Positions 44,377-54,600 of a stretch of 64,000 nt of DNA are shown one piece after another. How positions within the stretch are numbered: the stretch's first letter is position 1; the number at the start of each line of letters is the position of its first letter. The notes under the pieces were generated by a model. That model was not told where the DNA came from. It saw only the letters and a program-made list of their open reading frames with translations, and made no database searches. The position numbers and the translations under genes were made by a program. The stretch is from Streptomyces himalayensis subsp. himalayensis (GTDB taxonomy: Bacteria; Actinomycetota; Actinomycetes; Streptomycetales; Streptomycetaceae), in NCBI RefSeq assembly GCF_013778455.1, contig NZ_JACEHE010000006.1, forward strand, positions 124,001-188,000. Direction: 5' to 3'.

Positions 44377-45156
44377 ATGAGCTCGCAGACATACCTCTCC
44401 GACCTGTTCTCACTGGACGGCCGGGTCGCCGTCGTGACCGGCGGCAGTTCCGGCATCGGCCGGGCCATCACGGAGGCGCTCGCGCGCGCGGGCGCGCGCG
44501 TCGTGGTCGTGGCGCGCACGGAGACCTCGCTGAAGGCCACGGTGGACGAACTGGCGGAGCACGGCTGCCGGGCTGCCTGGGTGAGCGCCGACCTGGCGAC
44601 CCGCGACGGCATCCGCGCGGGGGCCGAGAAGGCGGCCAGGGCGTTCGGGGAGCCTGACATCCTCGTCAACTGCGCCGGGGTGAACCTGCGGCCGCCGATG
44701 GGCGAGCTGACCGACGAGGAGTGGGACACCACGATGACGGTGAACCTGGAGGCGCCCCATCTGCTGGGGCAGCGCTTCGGGCCCGGAATGGCCGACCGGG
44801 GCTTCGGGCGGATCATTCACATCAGCTCCCAGCAGGCGCATCGGGCGTTCGTCCAGAGCGGCGCCTACGGTGTGTCCAAGGGGGCTCTGGAGTCGCTGGC
44901 GCGCTCACAGGCCGAGGCATGGTCGCCGTACGGCGTCACCTGCAACACGCTGGTGCCGGGGTTCGTCATGACACCCCTCAACACGCGACTCTCGTCCGAC
45001 CCCGAGAAGGTGGCGGCGCTGGCTGAGCGGACCTTGATCGGGCGCAACGGTCTTGCCGAGGACTTCGCGGGGGCGGCCGTCTTCCTGGCGAGCCGCGCCT
45101 CGTCCTATGTCACCGGACAGGCGATCTTCGTCGACGGCGGTTTCTCGGTTCACTGA
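44377..45156 (+). CDS. SDR-family oxidoreductase (gluconate 5-dehydrogenase-like)
   Basis: A 259-residue classical SDR with TGGSSGIG (about residues 21-28), NCAG (NVDILVNCAGVN region), catalytic Ser in IIHISSQQAHR and YGVSK as the Tyr-Lys pair. The C-terminal SSYVTGQAIFVDGGFSVH is the standard end. It resembles 3-oxoacyl-ACP reductase and gluconate 5-dehydrogenase proteins; the substrate is undetermined. ATG at 44377 lies seven bases after a TAGGGT that could be a -10, and GGGGGA abuts the start, so leaderless initiation is likely. Confidence 0.88.
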   Translation: MSSQTYLSDLFSLDGRVAVVTGGSSGIGRAITEALARAGARVVVVARTETSLKATVDELAEHGCRAAWVSADLATRDGIRAGAEKAARAFGEPDILVNCAGVNLRPPMGELTDEEWDTTMTVNLEAPHLLGQRFGPGMADRGFGRIIHISSQQAHRAFVQSGAYGVSKGALESLARSQAEAWSPYGVTCNTLVPGFVMTPLNTRLSSDPEKVAALAERTLIGRNGLAEDFAGAAVFLASRASSYVTGQAIFVDGGFSVH

Positions 45157-45161
45157 GCCGG

Positions 45162-45233
45162 CTCGAGGCGGAGCCGCGGTCCCGACTCGAGGCGGAGCCG
45201 CGGTCCCGACTCGAGGCGGAGCCGCGATGCCGA
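45162..45233. repeat. Three 24-bp tandem repeats after the SDR stop
   Basis: Three copies of a 24-bp unit beginning CTCGAGGCGGAGCCGCGGTC, the third with two changes, start five bases after the stop. Each unit can form a small GGCGGAGCCGC stem. Confidence 0.85.
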
Positions 45234-45240
45234 CACGCAG

Positions 45241-45280
45241 GCCTGGCGCTCTTTCATGCCTGGCGCTCTCTCATGCCTGG
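45241..45280. repeat. 17-bp tandem repeat across the methyltransferase stop codon
   Basis: Units GCCTGGCGCTCTTTCAT (45241-45257) and GCCTGGCGCTCTCTCAT (45258-45274) precede a partial third copy. On the minus strand each unit reproduces the last codons and stop (CAGGCATGA) of the methyltransferase gene, whose real stop is at 45271-45273. Confidence 0.8.
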
Positions 45281-45984
45281 TAGCGGAACGCCCGAAGCCG
45301 GTAGACCGGTTCCGCGCGCGGCATGTCCGGGTCCGGCAGGGCCGCGACGCGGTCCGCGAGGGCCTGGCCGCCCGTGGCGTACACCCTGCCGCGCAGTATC
45401 TCGTCGGCGAGACGGCGCGGAGTACGGCCCTGGCCGTGGCCCCGGAAGCAGGCCTCGCCCCACGGGCGCAGGCCGTGCGCGGCGGCGTACTCCGTGATGC
45501 GCGCGGACTCGTCCGCGGCGCGCGCCGAACGGTGTGGGGCGACCAGTACGTCGATGTCGCTGCCCACGTCGTGCGCGGCGTTCTTGTCGACGGTCGTCAC
45601 GAACACCCCGCCGGGCCGCAGCACACGCGCCGCCTCTGCGACCACGGGCGCCGCGTCCGGCAGCAGATGCAGCAGCCAGATGGCGGTGACCGCGTCGAAC
45701 GAGCTGTCCGCAAAGGGGAGTCGGCGGCTGTCGCCGAGCACCACGGCGCCGTCCAGACGCCGCGCTGCGACGCTCAGCATGCCGGGTGAGATGTCGACGC
45801 CCAGCGTCCGCATCCCGGGCCGGGTCAGCCGACCGGTCACCAGACCGGTGCCGCACGCGACGTCGAGCAGGGTGCGCGAGGTGCTGGGCACGAGTCCGAG
45901 GACGGCCTCGGCAGCGGCGCGCGCCCGCGGTACGCCCCCGCGCGTACGGTCGTAGACCGCGGCTTCTTTGTCGTAGTCCAGCAC
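45271..45984 (-). CDS. Class I SAM-dependent methyltransferase (UbiE/Methyltransf_11 type)
   Basis: A 237-residue protein with the SAM motif LLDVACGTGLVTG (about residues 39-51), the acidic motif II GVDISPGMLS and DAVTAIWLLHLLPD with RVLRPGGVFVTTVD, all typical of UbiE-type enzymes. The acceptor is unknown. The C-terminus coincides with a short tandem repeat that duplicates the stop region. It lies 26 bp downstream of the PCD-type gene on the same strand, so they may be co-transcribed. Confidence 0.87.
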   Translation of the reverse strand: MLDYDKEAAVYDRTRGGVPRARAAAEAVLGLVPSTSRTLLDVACGTGLVTGRLTRPGMRTLGVDISPGMLSVAARRLDGAVVLGDSRRLPFADSSFDAVTAIWLLHLLPDAAPVVAEAARVLRPGGVFVTTVDKNAAHDVGSDIDVLVAPHRSARAADESARITEYAAAHGLRPWGEACFRGHGQGRTPRRLADEILRGRVYATGGQALADRVAALPDPDMPRAEPVYRLRAFRYQA

Positions 45985-46010
45985 CTATTCCCCCACTACC
46001 TGTGCGCCGC

Positions 46011-46316
46011 TCAGCGGATACCGTGCCCCGCCGCCAGCTCCTCCACCTTGTGGGCCAGCTTGAAGTCGAGTTCGGTGACGGCGCCGCCCACGCTGTGGGT
46101 GTTCACGGTGAGGGAGACGGTGTTGTAGCCGAGGGTGAGGTCCGAGTGGTGGTCGAGCTGGTCCTGGACCTGCGCAATGTGCACGACCAGCGCGGTGGCC
46201 GCGAAGTGGGAGCCGAGCCGGTACGAGCGGGCCAGGCGGTCGCCGTCGAGCGACCAGCCGGGCAGCTCCGCGAGCCGGTCCTCGATGTCCTTCTGCGACA
46301 GCGGTTCGACGGCCAT
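46011..46316 (-). CDS. phhB: Pterin-4a-carbinolamine dehydratase
   Basis: A 101-residue protein matching the short PCD family in length and motif. It has GWSLDGDRLARSYRL, the catalytic histidine motif as QLDHHSDLTLGYNTVSLTV, and the final HSVGGAVTELDFKLAHKVEE. PCD dehydrates 4a-hydroxytetrahydrobiopterin for aromatic amino-acid hydroxylases. ATG at 46316 is used; the reading frame stays open upstream to 46487 but without family similarity. No hydroxylase gene is adjacent. Confidence 0.93.
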   Translation of the reverse strand: MAVEPLSQKDIEDRLAELPGWSLDGDRLARSYRLGSHFAATALVVHIAQVQDQLDHHSDLTLGYNTVSLTVNTHSVGGAVTELDFKLAHKVEELAAGHGIR

Positions 46317-46522
46317 GGCCGCGCTCCTTCCGTACAGCGTCGTACGAGCGAATGGGTGCTGCGGGGTCGTACAACCACGTGCCCGTGGTCCTCGGTCACA
46401 TGCCTGCAGGTCGTCCTCGTCCTCAGCCTGCCACAGGGCGGGTGACCGGTCGCCCCGGCGGACTCCTCCGGCTCCTTCGATGACCACACCTCTCCTGCAG
46501 TCGGGCTACTACGGTCGGGTGT

Positions 46523-47332
46523 ATGAGATCGAGTACGGGAGCCACAGGCGTCGGCCGGTTGCTGCGCGACTGGCGCGAGCAGCGCAGGATCAGTCAGCTG
46601 GAGCTGGCGCTGCGAGCCGGCTCGTCGGCGCGGCACATCAGCTTCGTGGAGACGGGCCGGTCCCGGCCCAGCGAGGAGCTCGTACTGCGCCTCGCCGAGC
46701 ATCTGGACGTTCCCGTGCGGGAGCGCAACGCGCTGCTGCTCGCGGCCGGTTACGCGCCCCGCTATCCGGAGACCCCGCTGGACGACCCGGCGCTGGGTGC
46801 GCTGCGCGAGGGCCTGGAACGGCTGCTCGGGGGATACGAGCCCTATCCGGCGCTCGTGGTCGACGCGACGTACCAGGTGGTCGCGGCCAACCTCGGTATC
46901 GCGATGCTGCTCGACGGCCTCCCGGACCATCTGCTCACCCCGCCCCTGAACGCGATGCGGCTGACGCTGCACCCGCAGGGCCTGGCGCCGAAGATCCGGA
47001 ACCTGCGCGAGTGGCGCGGCCATCTGCTGGCCCAGATGGAGCGCCAGATCGCGCTGAGGCGTTCGGAGGCGCTACGGGCGGTCTACGAGGAGGTCGCCGC
47101 GTATCCGGCGCCGGATCTGCGAAGGGACGACGACGCCGAGGAGCCCTTGGATCCGGTGCCGTGCTTCGCCCTTCCGCTGCGGATCGAGCACGACGGCCGT
47201 GTGCTGTCGTTCATCTCGTCGATCTCGACGTTCAACACACCGATGGACGTGACCGTCGCCGAGCTGGCCATCGAGACGTTCCTCCCGGCCGACCCTGCGA
47301 CGGCCAAGTATCTGCAGTCCCTCATGCCCTGA
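46523..47332 (+). CDS. XRE-family regulator with MmyB-like ligand domain
   Basis: A 269-residue protein. The N-terminal Cro/C1-type HTH (ISQLELALRAGSSARHISFV, residues 23-42) is followed by ETGRSRPSEELVLRLAEHL. The C-terminal part (about 95-260) resembles the MmyB-like PAS-type domain: PALVVDATYQVVAANLGIAM and NAMRLTLHPQGLAPKI. Members regulate varied genes; some bind fatty acids. ATG at 46523 has no ribosome binding site, and TACGGT nine bases before it suggests leaderless transcription. It is divergent from the PCD gene. Confidence 0.87.
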   Translation: MRSSTGATGVGRLLRDWREQRRISQLELALRAGSSARHISFVETGRSRPSEELVLRLAEHLDVPVRERNALLLAAGYAPRYPETPLDDPALGALREGLERLLGGYEPYPALVVDATYQVVAANLGIAMLLDGLPDHLLTPPLNAMRLTLHPQGLAPKIRNLREWRGHLLAQMERQIALRRSEALRAVYEEVAAYPAPDLRRDDDAEEPLDPVPCFALPLRIEHDGRVLSFISSISTFNTPMDVTVAELAIETFLPADPATAKYLQSLMP

Positions 47333-47344
47333 GGCCGGGCACGG

Positions 47345-47800
47345 TCACACGGTCCTCAGCTTCCGCAGCGCCGCGTACTGCAGGGCAGCGAAGCCCGCGA
47401 CCGTCATGGCCTGCAACGGGACCCAGACGGCACCGGCGGTGGTCGGCGAGAGCCAGACGGCGAGGGCGACGAGGCTGAGCGCCGCCCAGATCAGGTTGGC
47501 CTCGATCACGGCACGGACGGCGAAGACCGCCGGGCGCCTGCGCCCGGCGAGCACACCGACGCCGGCTCCGAAGACCACCAGGAACACACCGAGGGCGAGC
47601 AGCAGCCCCGGGTGCACGCCGAGCAGCCGCCCGAGGGGCCCGGACGCGGCGACGTAGGCGACGCCGTTGGCGGTGGTCGCGACGGCATCGAGGGCGAGGA
47701 AGCGGCGCAGCATGGTCCCCGGGTCCGAGGTACGGGCGATACCGGCGAGCGGGGACGCGGAGGTGGGCGTGGACGGCGTGGGCGTAGGCGTGGCGGACAT
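47345..47800 (-). CDS. Small integral membrane protein, function unknown
   Basis: A 151-residue protein with a Thr/Pro/Ser-rich start (SATPTPTPSTPTSASP) and four hydrophobic helices (FLALDAVATTANGVAYVAAS; LLLALGVFLVVFGAGVGVLA; LIWAALSLVALAVWLS; AVWVPLQAMTVAGFAALQYA). No catalytic motif is apparent. ATG at 47800 follows a GGAGG site; the frame is open to 47911. It is convergent with the XRE regulator, 12 bp apart. Confidence 0.72.
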   Translation of the reverse strand: MSATPTPTPSTPTSASPLAGIARTSDPGTMLRRFLALDAVATTANGVAYVAASGPLGRLLGVHPGLLLALGVFLVVFGAGVGVLAGRRRPAVFAVRAVIEANLIWAALSLVALAVWLSPTTAGAVWVPLQAMTVAGFAALQYAALRKLRTV

Positions 47801-47999
47801 GGCGAACTCAGCCTCCATCGAGGTCGAAAGCGCTGGTCGGGACCTGTCCCCCGGGCCGCAGTGCGGCGGCCCGGGGTCCAGTGCGACCACCATGCCCGGG
47901 CGTCGCGTCACGGTCGATTACGTGCGAGGTAATGGAGGTAATGGCGGTGAGGCCCCGGCCGGCAGCCCGACCCGTCGACGCCCTGGAGACTCCTCCGCC

Positions 48000-49139
48000 T
48001 CACCCCGTGGGACACGGTCTTGTCAGGGCGGTCCGTACGGAGGGCCAGGAGGCGAGGACCTCCCGTTCGGCGTCGCCGGCCGTGGCGACCGCCTCGCGGT
48101 GCGCGGCGTCCAGGACCTCGTCCACGTGCACCCGCCGGTCCTCGGTCGCGGACAGGACCGCGGAGTCGACCATGGCCAGGCTCATGACGTTCTCGTGGAT
48201 CTCGCCCCTGGGGACGGTGCCGGTGCGCAAGGCGTGTACGAACTCGGTGAGGGCGCCCTCGATACTCTCCGCGGTGTCCGGGATTCCGCTGTCCTCGGCC
48301 GGCGGTGTGCCGTTCGCGTCGATCCGAGGCGGAGTGTCGCCGTCCCAGACGGCGGTGCCGTGCGCGCCGCTCAGGCGCCAGGCGCCGTTCCACGACGTCT
48401 CAAGGCCGGGGCTGCACCAGCTGCCGGTGTAGACGTAGCGGACACCGCCGGTCATCTCGAAGACGGCGGTGGCGGCGGCGGCGCCTGCGTACCAGCTCCA
48501 GGCGGGGTTGTAGCCGTGGCAGTAGACGGACACGGGCTCGGCATCCAGGAGGAACCGCGCGGTGTCGAAAGGGTGTATGGCCATGTCAAGGAGCAGCGGG
48601 TGCGCCATGGCGTCGCGGAAGCCGCCGAAGCGCGGCGCAAGGAAGAACTCGGTGGTGAGGATGCCGAGGTCGCCGAGCCGGCCAGCCAGTTCCCGGAATC
48701 GGAACAGCTGCCCGTTGTAGCGGCGTGACTGGCTGACCATGAACAGCAGGCCCGACCGCTCAGCCGCCGCCGCCAGCCGCAGCGCCTCGGCCACGGAGGC
48801 GGCCGCCGGCTTCTCGCCGAGCACGGGCAGGCCGAGGTCGAGTGCCCGGAGAGTGACGGGCAGGTGGGCGGCGGGGCTGGTCACATCGACGACGGCCTCG
48901 GCACCGGTTTCGGCGGCGAGCGCGGCCAAGTCCGTGCCGGTCGGGGTGTCGGGTGCGCCCACCGCGGCGACGGCGATACGGGCCGCCTCCGGGTCGAGGT
49001 CCACGACTCCGGCCAACTCGGTGTCGGGGGACGTCAGGACGGCGTGCAGCCAGGCCCGGCCCATCCCCCCGGCGCCCACGACGATCACCCGAAGCGGAGC
49101 GCCGGTCGCCGGCAGGCTGCTGAACACGTGCGCGTTCAC
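48000..49139 (-). CDS. Gfo/Idh/MocA-family oxidoreductase
   Basis: A 379-residue protein with an N-terminal Rossmann domain ([18 protein letters not shown], about residues 16-33), the family signature [15 protein letters not shown] (EKP motif with catalytic Lys) and a C-terminal beta-sheet domain. It is probably NAD(P)-dependent and acts on a sugar or inositol derivative. GTG at 49139 overlaps the upstream ThuA-like stop by four bases (GTGA), so the pair is translationally coupled. The LacI regulator across the divergent gap is the probable regulator. Confidence 0.88.
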   Translation of the reverse strand: MNAHVFSSLPATGAPLRVIVVGAGGMGRAWLHAVLTSPDTELAGVVDLDPEAARIAVAAVGAPDTPTGTDLAALAAETGAEAVVDVTSPAAHLPVTLRALDLGLPVLGEKPAAASVAEALRLAAAAERSGLLFMVSQSRRYNGQLFRFRELAGRLGDLGILTTEFFLAPRFGGFRDAMAHPLLLDMAIHPFDTARFLLDAEPVSVYCHGYNPAWSWYAGAAAATAVFEMTGGVRYVYTGSWCSPGLETSWNGAWRLSGAHGTAVWDGDTPPRIDANGTPPAEDSGIPDTAESIEGALTEFVHALRTGTVPRGEIHENVMSLAMVDSAVLSATEDRRVHVDEVLDAAHREAVATAGDAEREVLASWPSVRTALTRPCPTG

Positions 49140-49903
49140 GACCGGTTGCCTTCGCCCTCGAACCAGCCGGTCTCGCTGTGGGCCAGCCGTGGGGTCCGGC
49201 GTTCCGCCGCTGGGGCTGCCCACGTGACGGCGTTGGCGATGACGCGCCGCACATCGGGGTGGTGGTAGACGGGATAGTCCTGGTCCCCGGGGCTGAAGTA
49301 GAAGATCCTCCCGTGGCCCCTGCGGAACGTGCAGCCGCTGCGGAACACCTCGCCGCCCGAGAAGGAGCTGATGAACACCAGCTCGTCGGGGGCGGGGATG
49401 TCGAAGAACTCCCCGTACATCTCCTGCTCGTCGATCACGATCGGGTGCGGCACACCGGCTGCGATCGGGTGGGCCGGGTCGACCGTCCACACCAGCTCGC
49501 GGTCCCGTTCGGCGCGCCAGCGCAGGGTGCAGGTCGTGCCCATCAGCCGGGTGAAGATCTTCGACCAGTGCCCGGAGTGCAGCACGATCAGGCCCATCCC
49601 GGCCATGACGTGCCGGTGTACGCGGTCGACCACCTCGTCCGACACCTCGTCGTGAGCGATGTGCCCCCACCAGGTCAGGACATCCGTGTCGGCGAGCACC
49701 TCCTCGGTGAGGCCGTGCTCCGGCTCGTCCAGTGTCGCGGTACGGACCCGCGCGCCGTCGCCGAGATGGAGACGGACGCCCTCGGCGACCGCTCCATGCA
49801 TGCCCTGCGGATACAGCCGCGCGACGTGCTCGTCCCGCTGCTCGTGACGACCCTCACTCCATACGGTGACCCGCAACGGATCGGCGGACATCTTGGGCGA
49901 CAT
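49136..49903 (-). CDS. ThuA-family protein (trehalose/sugar utilisation)
   Basis: A 255-residue ThuA-like protein with a glutamine-amidotransferase-like fold. Motifs are [48 protein letters not shown] and [20 protein letters not shown]. ThuA proteins convert disaccharides to 3-keto derivatives together with ThuB, a Gfo/Idh/MocA enzyme, exactly the partner encoded downstream. Inferred role: oxidative catabolism of a sugar or glycoside. ATG at 49903 starts a 203-bp gap shared with the LacI gene. Confidence 0.88.
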   Translation of the reverse strand: MSPKMSADPLRVTVWSEGRHEQRDEHVARLYPQGMHGAVAEGVRLHLGDGARVRTATLDEPEHGLTEEVLADTDVLTWWGHIAHDEVSDEVVDRVHRHVMAGMGLIVLHSGHWSKIFTRLMGTTCTLRWRAERDRELVWTVDPAHPIAAGVPHPIVIDEQEMYGEFFDIPAPDELVFISSFSGGEVFRSGCTFRRGHGRIFYFSPGDQDYPVYHHPDVRRVIANAVTWAAPAAERRTPRLAHSETGWFEGEGNRS

Positions 49904-49927
49904 AGGGGCTCCGATCCCACACAGTTA

Positions 49928-50079
49928 CGAAAATTTTTTCGCGACAAACCAGCCCTAAGGCTGGCCGACAGAGAAGCTAGGTCTGGCGGGTAAGCGTGTC
50001 AAGGCATACAAAATCGAGCGAGGAGAGCAAGTCGTTCTTGTCAGCAGACGCCACGCCGGCCTAGATTATTTGCGAAAAC
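49928..50079. promoter_or_regulatory. Candidate LacI operators between ThuA and LacI genes
   Basis: CGAAAATTTTTTCG (49928-49941) is a 14-bp palindrome with one mismatched pair, directly upstream of the ThuA-like start. ATTATTTGCGAAAACT (50066-50081) near the LacI start carries the same TTTTCGC half-site in inverse orientation. The AT-rich cores stand out in this GC-rich DNA and are typical of LacI-type operators. Confidence 0.55.
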
Positions 50080-50105
50080 TACCGGGACCAACAAGGAGCC
50101 CCTTC

Positions 50106-51137
50106 ATGACCGGTGGCCGGACGTCCCGCCCGACCCTCGCCCAGATCGCCGAAACGGCCGGCGTCTCGGTCTCCACCGTCTCCAAGGTCCTCAACGGCCG
50201 CGACGACGTCTCGCAGGACACCCGGGACAAGGTCGACTCCGCCCTCCGTAGCCACCGGTACATCCGCCGGGGGGTCTCCCTCGCCGACCCGTCCACCCGC
50301 ACCGTCGACCTGGTCCTGGGAGGGCTGGACGGCTCCTGGCCGGCGAGCGTCGTCAGCGGCATGGAGGCGGCGGCGTACGAGGCGGGACTGCATGTGGCGA
50401 TCTCCCTTGCCCGGGCGCCTGTCGCCACCGGCGGCCAGTACGCCCCGGATTGGGTCGACCGGGTCCTGGAGCGCGGCAGCGCGGGAGTGGTGCTGGGCCT
50501 GACCGAGCCCACGGACGAGCAGCTCGCCCGGCTCCAGCAGGCCCAGGTCCCCTGCGTGGTCATCGATCCGCTCAGCGATCCGCCCCTCGGCGTGCCGTCC
50601 GTCGGTACCACCAACTGGGCCGGTGCCTACGAGGCGACCACCCACCTGCTGGACCGCGGACACGAACGCATCGGTCTGGTGACCGGCCCGCCACACCACC
50701 TGTTCGCCCGGGCTCGCATCGCCGGCTACCGCTCGGCCATGGCGGCGGCGAGCGTCGACACGCCGCCCGAACTCGTACGTCACGGCACCTACGACCGTGC
50801 CAGCGGCAGGCGGCAGGTCGAAGAGCTGCTGCGGCTGCCCGTGCCGCCCACGGCCCTGTTCATCTGCTCCGACCACATGGCCATCGGCGGCTACGAAGCG
50901 CTGGCCGAGGCCGGTCTTGAGGTGCCGCGGGACGTCAGCGTCGTGGGCTTCGACGACCTGCCGGAGGCCCGCTGGGTCACCCCGCCCCTGACGACCGTGC
51001 GCCAGCCGCTGAAGGAGATGGGCGGCACCGCCCTGCGGACGCTCGTCCGGCTGATCGGCGGCGAGGAGCTGGAAAGCCCCCGGGTCGAGCTGGCCACGTC
51101 GCTCGTCGTCCGGGGCAGCACGCGCGACCGTCACTGA
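50106..51137 (+). CDS. LacI-family transcriptional regulator
   Basis: A 343-residue LacI protein with HTH TLAQIAETAGVSVSTVSKVL (residues 10-29) and hinge-like RSHRYIRRGVSLADPSTRT; the usual central hinge-helix AL motif is altered. The effector-binding fold ends TTVRQPLKEMGGTALRTLVR. It is divergent from the ThuA and Gfo/Idh/MocA pair, so it probably represses sugar catabolism until an oxidised sugar or glycoside appears. AAGGAG precedes ATG 50106 by six bases. Confidence 0.9.
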   Translation: MTGGRTSRPTLAQIAETAGVSVSTVSKVLNGRDDVSQDTRDKVDSALRSHRYIRRGVSLADPSTRTVDLVLGGLDGSWPASVVSGMEAAAYEAGLHVAISLARAPVATGGQYAPDWVDRVLERGSAGVVLGLTEPTDEQLARLQQAQVPCVVIDPLSDPPLGVPSVGTTNWAGAYEATTHLLDRGHERIGLVTGPPHHLFARARIAGYRSAMAAASVDTPPELVRHGTYDRASGRRQVEELLRLPVPPTALFICSDHMAIGGYEALAEAGLEVPRDVSVVGFDDLPEARWVTPPLTTVRQPLKEMGGTALRTLVRLIGGEELESPRVELATSLVVRGSTRDRH

Positions 51138-51157
51138 CTCCGGCGTCCCGGGCCCGG

Positions 51158-51176
51158 GGGCAGTAGGCCACTGCCC
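51158..51176. terminator. Small hairpin between LacI and YnfA-like genes
   Basis: GGGCAGT (51158-51164) pairs with ACTGCCC (51170-51176) around five bases, between convergent genes. The stem is short, so termination is only probable. Confidence 0.45.
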
Positions 51177-51214
51177 GTCTCCCGAAGAGGGCGATGGGGG
51201 CGCGCGGCGAACGG

Positions 51215-51550
51215 TCAGTGCGCGCGCGGCGCGTACATGATCACGGCCATCCCCGCGAGGCAGATCAGCGAACCGATGACGTCGAAACGGTCGGGGCGGT
51301 AACCGTCGGCGATCATGCCCCAGGCGATCGAGCCGGCGACGAAGATCCCGCCGTACGCGGCCAGGATGCGGCCGAAGTTCGCGTCGTGCTGGAACGTGGC
51401 CACCACGCCGTACAGGCCGAGGGCGATGATGCCGGCGCCGATCCAGATCCAGCCCCGGTGTTCACGGATTCCCTGCCAGACCAGCCAGGCCCCTCCGATC
51501 TCGAAGAGGGCGGCGACGACGAACAGGGCGACGGAGCGGGCGACGAGCAC
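51215..51550 (-). CDS. YnfA-like (UPF0060) membrane protein
   Basis: A 111-residue protein with four hydrophobic helices and the UPF0060 pattern: [20 protein letters not shown] at the start, [20 protein letters not shown] in the middle, and a C-terminal [20 protein letters not shown]. The family is related to small multidrug transporters. GTG at 51550 is the start; the ribosome binding site is weak. It is divergent from narG across 130 bp, but no functional link is apparent. Confidence 0.88.
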   Translation of the reverse strand: MLVARSVALFVVAALFEIGGAWLVWQGIREHRGWIWIGAGIIALGLYGVVATFQHDANFGRILAAYGGIFVAGSIAWGMIADGYRPDRFDVIGSLICLAGMAVIMYAPRAH

Positions 51551-51680
51551 GGCGGGTGGGGTCTTTCCGGCAGGGGGCGGAGGCTGGCACCAGCACCGTA
51601 ACCCGTACGGACGCAGTGAGCGGGTGGCAGTCCCTCAGCACGCCTACGTTTCGAGGCATGCGCCACCAAGGGAGCTCACG

Positions 51681-54600
51681 GTGACAGAGACCACGGGGAC
51701 CCCCACCGAACCGGGTGCGGTGCTTCTGCGGACGGGAAAGTTCTTCCGGCGCGGGACCGCGGCACCCGATCTGCACAGTGTGCAGTTCAAGGGCGGCCGC
51801 CAGGGGGACGCCTTCTACCGCGACCGGTGGAGCCACGACAAGGTCGTGAACTCGACGCACGGTGTGAACTGCACGGGTTCGTGCCGCTGGAAGGTGTACG
51901 TCAAGGACGGCATCATCACGTGGGAGACCCAGGAGACCGACTATCCGTCGGTGGGTCCCGACCGCCCCGAGTACGAGCCGCGGGGCTGCCCCCGGGGCGC
52001 CGCGTTCTCCTGGTACACGTACTCGCCGACGCGCGTGCGCTACCCGTACATCCGGGCCGTGCTGCTCGGGATGTACCGGGAGGCCAAGCAGCGTCTGAAG
52101 GACCCCGTGCTGGCGTGGGCGGACATCCAGGGCGACGCCGAGCGCCGGCGCGGATACCAGCGCGCGCGCGGCAAGGGCGGCATGGTGCGGGCTACCTGGG
52201 ACGAGGCCCTGGAGATCGTGGCGGCGGCACACGTCCACACCATCAAGACCTACGGCCCGGACCGCATCGCGGGGTTCTCGCCCATCCCCGCGATGTCGAT
52301 GGTGTCGCACGCGGGCGGGGCCCGTTTCATGGGTCTGATCGGCGCTCCGATGCTCTCCTTCTACGACTGGTACGCGGACCTGCCGGTCGCCTCGCCGCAG
52401 GTGTTCGGCGACCAGACCGACGTACCGGAGTCGGGCGACTGGTGGGACGCGGCGTATCTGATGATGTGGGGCTCGAACGTGCCCGTCACGCGGACGCCGG
52501 ACGCGCACTGGATGGCCGAGGCCCGCTACCGCGGCCAGAAAGTCGTGGTCGTCGCGCCGGACTACGCGGACAACGCCAAGTTCGCCGACGAGTGGCTGCA
52601 TCCGCATCCCGGCACCGACGGGGCGCTCGCGCTGGCCATGGGCCATGTGGTCCTCAAGGAGTTCTTCGTCGACCGCGAGACGCCGTTCTTCGCGGACTAC
52701 GTACGGAAGTTCACGGATCTGCCGTTCCTCGTCACGCTCACCGAGCGGGACGGTGCGTACGTTCCGTCGAAGTTCCTGCGGGCCTCCGATCTCGATCAGG
52801 CCGGGGAGGGCGCGGAGTGGAAGACGGTCGTCCTGGACGCTGCGACCGGGCATCCCGCCGTCCCGAACGGGTCGCTCGGCTTCCGCTGGACGGACTCCGG
52901 CAAGGGCCGGTGGAACCTTGACCTGGGCGACATCAGCCCGCGGCTGACGCTGCACGGCACGTTCCGCGCGATGCCGGTCGAGGTGCTGCTGCCGCGCTTC
53001 GACACGGAGGGCGGTGAGCACGGGCAGGGGCGCGGCGAGGTCATGCGCCGCGGCGTGCCGGCCGTCAGGATCGGCGGGCCGGGAAGCCCGCTGGTCACCA
53101 CGGTGTTCGATCTGCTGCTCGCCCAGTACGGAGTGGGGCGGCCGGGTCTGCCGGGTGACTGGCCGTCGTCGTACGAGGACGCGGGCGCGCCCTGCACCCC
53201 GGCCTGGCAGGAGGTGCACACCTCCGTGCCCGCCGCCCAGGCCATCAGGATCGCCCGGGAGTTCGCGCGGACCGCGGAGAAGTCGCAGGGCCGCTGCATG
53301 ATCCTCATGGGCGCCGGAACCAACCACTGGTTCCACTCCGAGACGATCTACCGTGCCTTCCTCGCGCTGCTGCAGCTCACGGGCTGCCAGGGCCGCAACG
53401 GCGGCGGCTGGGCGCACTACGTCGGCCAGGAGAAGTGCCGCCCGTTCACCGGGTGGGCCACGCTCGCGGGTGCGCTGGACTGGCAGCGGCCACCGCGGCA
53501 GATGATCGGCGCCGCGTACTGGTTCCTCCACACCGACCAGTGGCGCTACGACAGGTTCTCGGCCGATGTGCACGCGTCCCCGCTGGGCAGCGGGCAGTTC
53601 GCGGGCATGACGGGTGTCGACTGCCTGGCGCTGTCCGCGCGCTCCGGCTGGATGCCGTCGTACCCGACGTTCGACAAGAATCCGCTGGACCTCGGGGACG
53701 TGTTCGGCGATCCGATCGCGCACGTCGTGGCGCAACTCAGAAGCGGCGAACTGAAGTTCGCGGTCGAGGATCCCGACGCGCCACAGAACTGGCCGCGTGT
53801 GCTGACCCTGTGGCGCGCGAATCTGCTCGGCTCGTCGGCGAAGGGCGCCGAGTACTTCACCAAGCACTTGCTGGGCACGCACTCGTCGCTGCGGGCCGAG
53901 GAAGCCGACGAGGGCGAACGGCCTAGGGATGTGGCCTGGCGGGACGAGGCGCCCGAGGGAAAGCTCGACCTCCTGCTGTCGCTCGACTTCCGGCAGACCT
54001 CCTCCACGCTCCTGTCGGACGTCGTACTGCCGGCCGCGACCTGGTACGAGAAGCACGACCTGTCGACCACGGACATGCACCCCTACGTGCATGCCTTCTC
54101 ACCAGCCGTGGACCCGCCCTGGCAGGCCCGCACCGACTTCGACACGTTCCATGCGCTGGCCCGTCGGCTGAGCGAGCTCGCGGTGGGCCATCTCGGCGTC
54201 CGCAGGGACATCGTCGCGACCGCGCTCCAGCACGACACACCGGGCGAGACGGCGCAGCCCGGCGGCGTCGTCCTGGACTGGAAGCGGGGTGAGTGCGATC
54301 CCGTGCCCGGCCAGACGCTGCCGAATCTGGCCGTCGTCGAGCGCGACTACACGGCGATCGGCGCCAAGTTCGCGGCACTCGGTCCCCTGGCGGAGGGTCT
54401 GGGTCTGCCCGTCAAGGGCATCGCGCTGCGGCCCGATCAGGAGGTGGAGGACCTCAAGGCCCGCAACGGTGTCGTACGCGGTGGTCCCGCCGACGGGCGC
54501 CCGGCCCTGGACACCGCCGTCAAGGCGGCGAACACCATCCTCGCGCTGTCCGGCACGACCAACGGCCGCCTGGCCACGCAGGGTTTCCACACCCTGGAGG

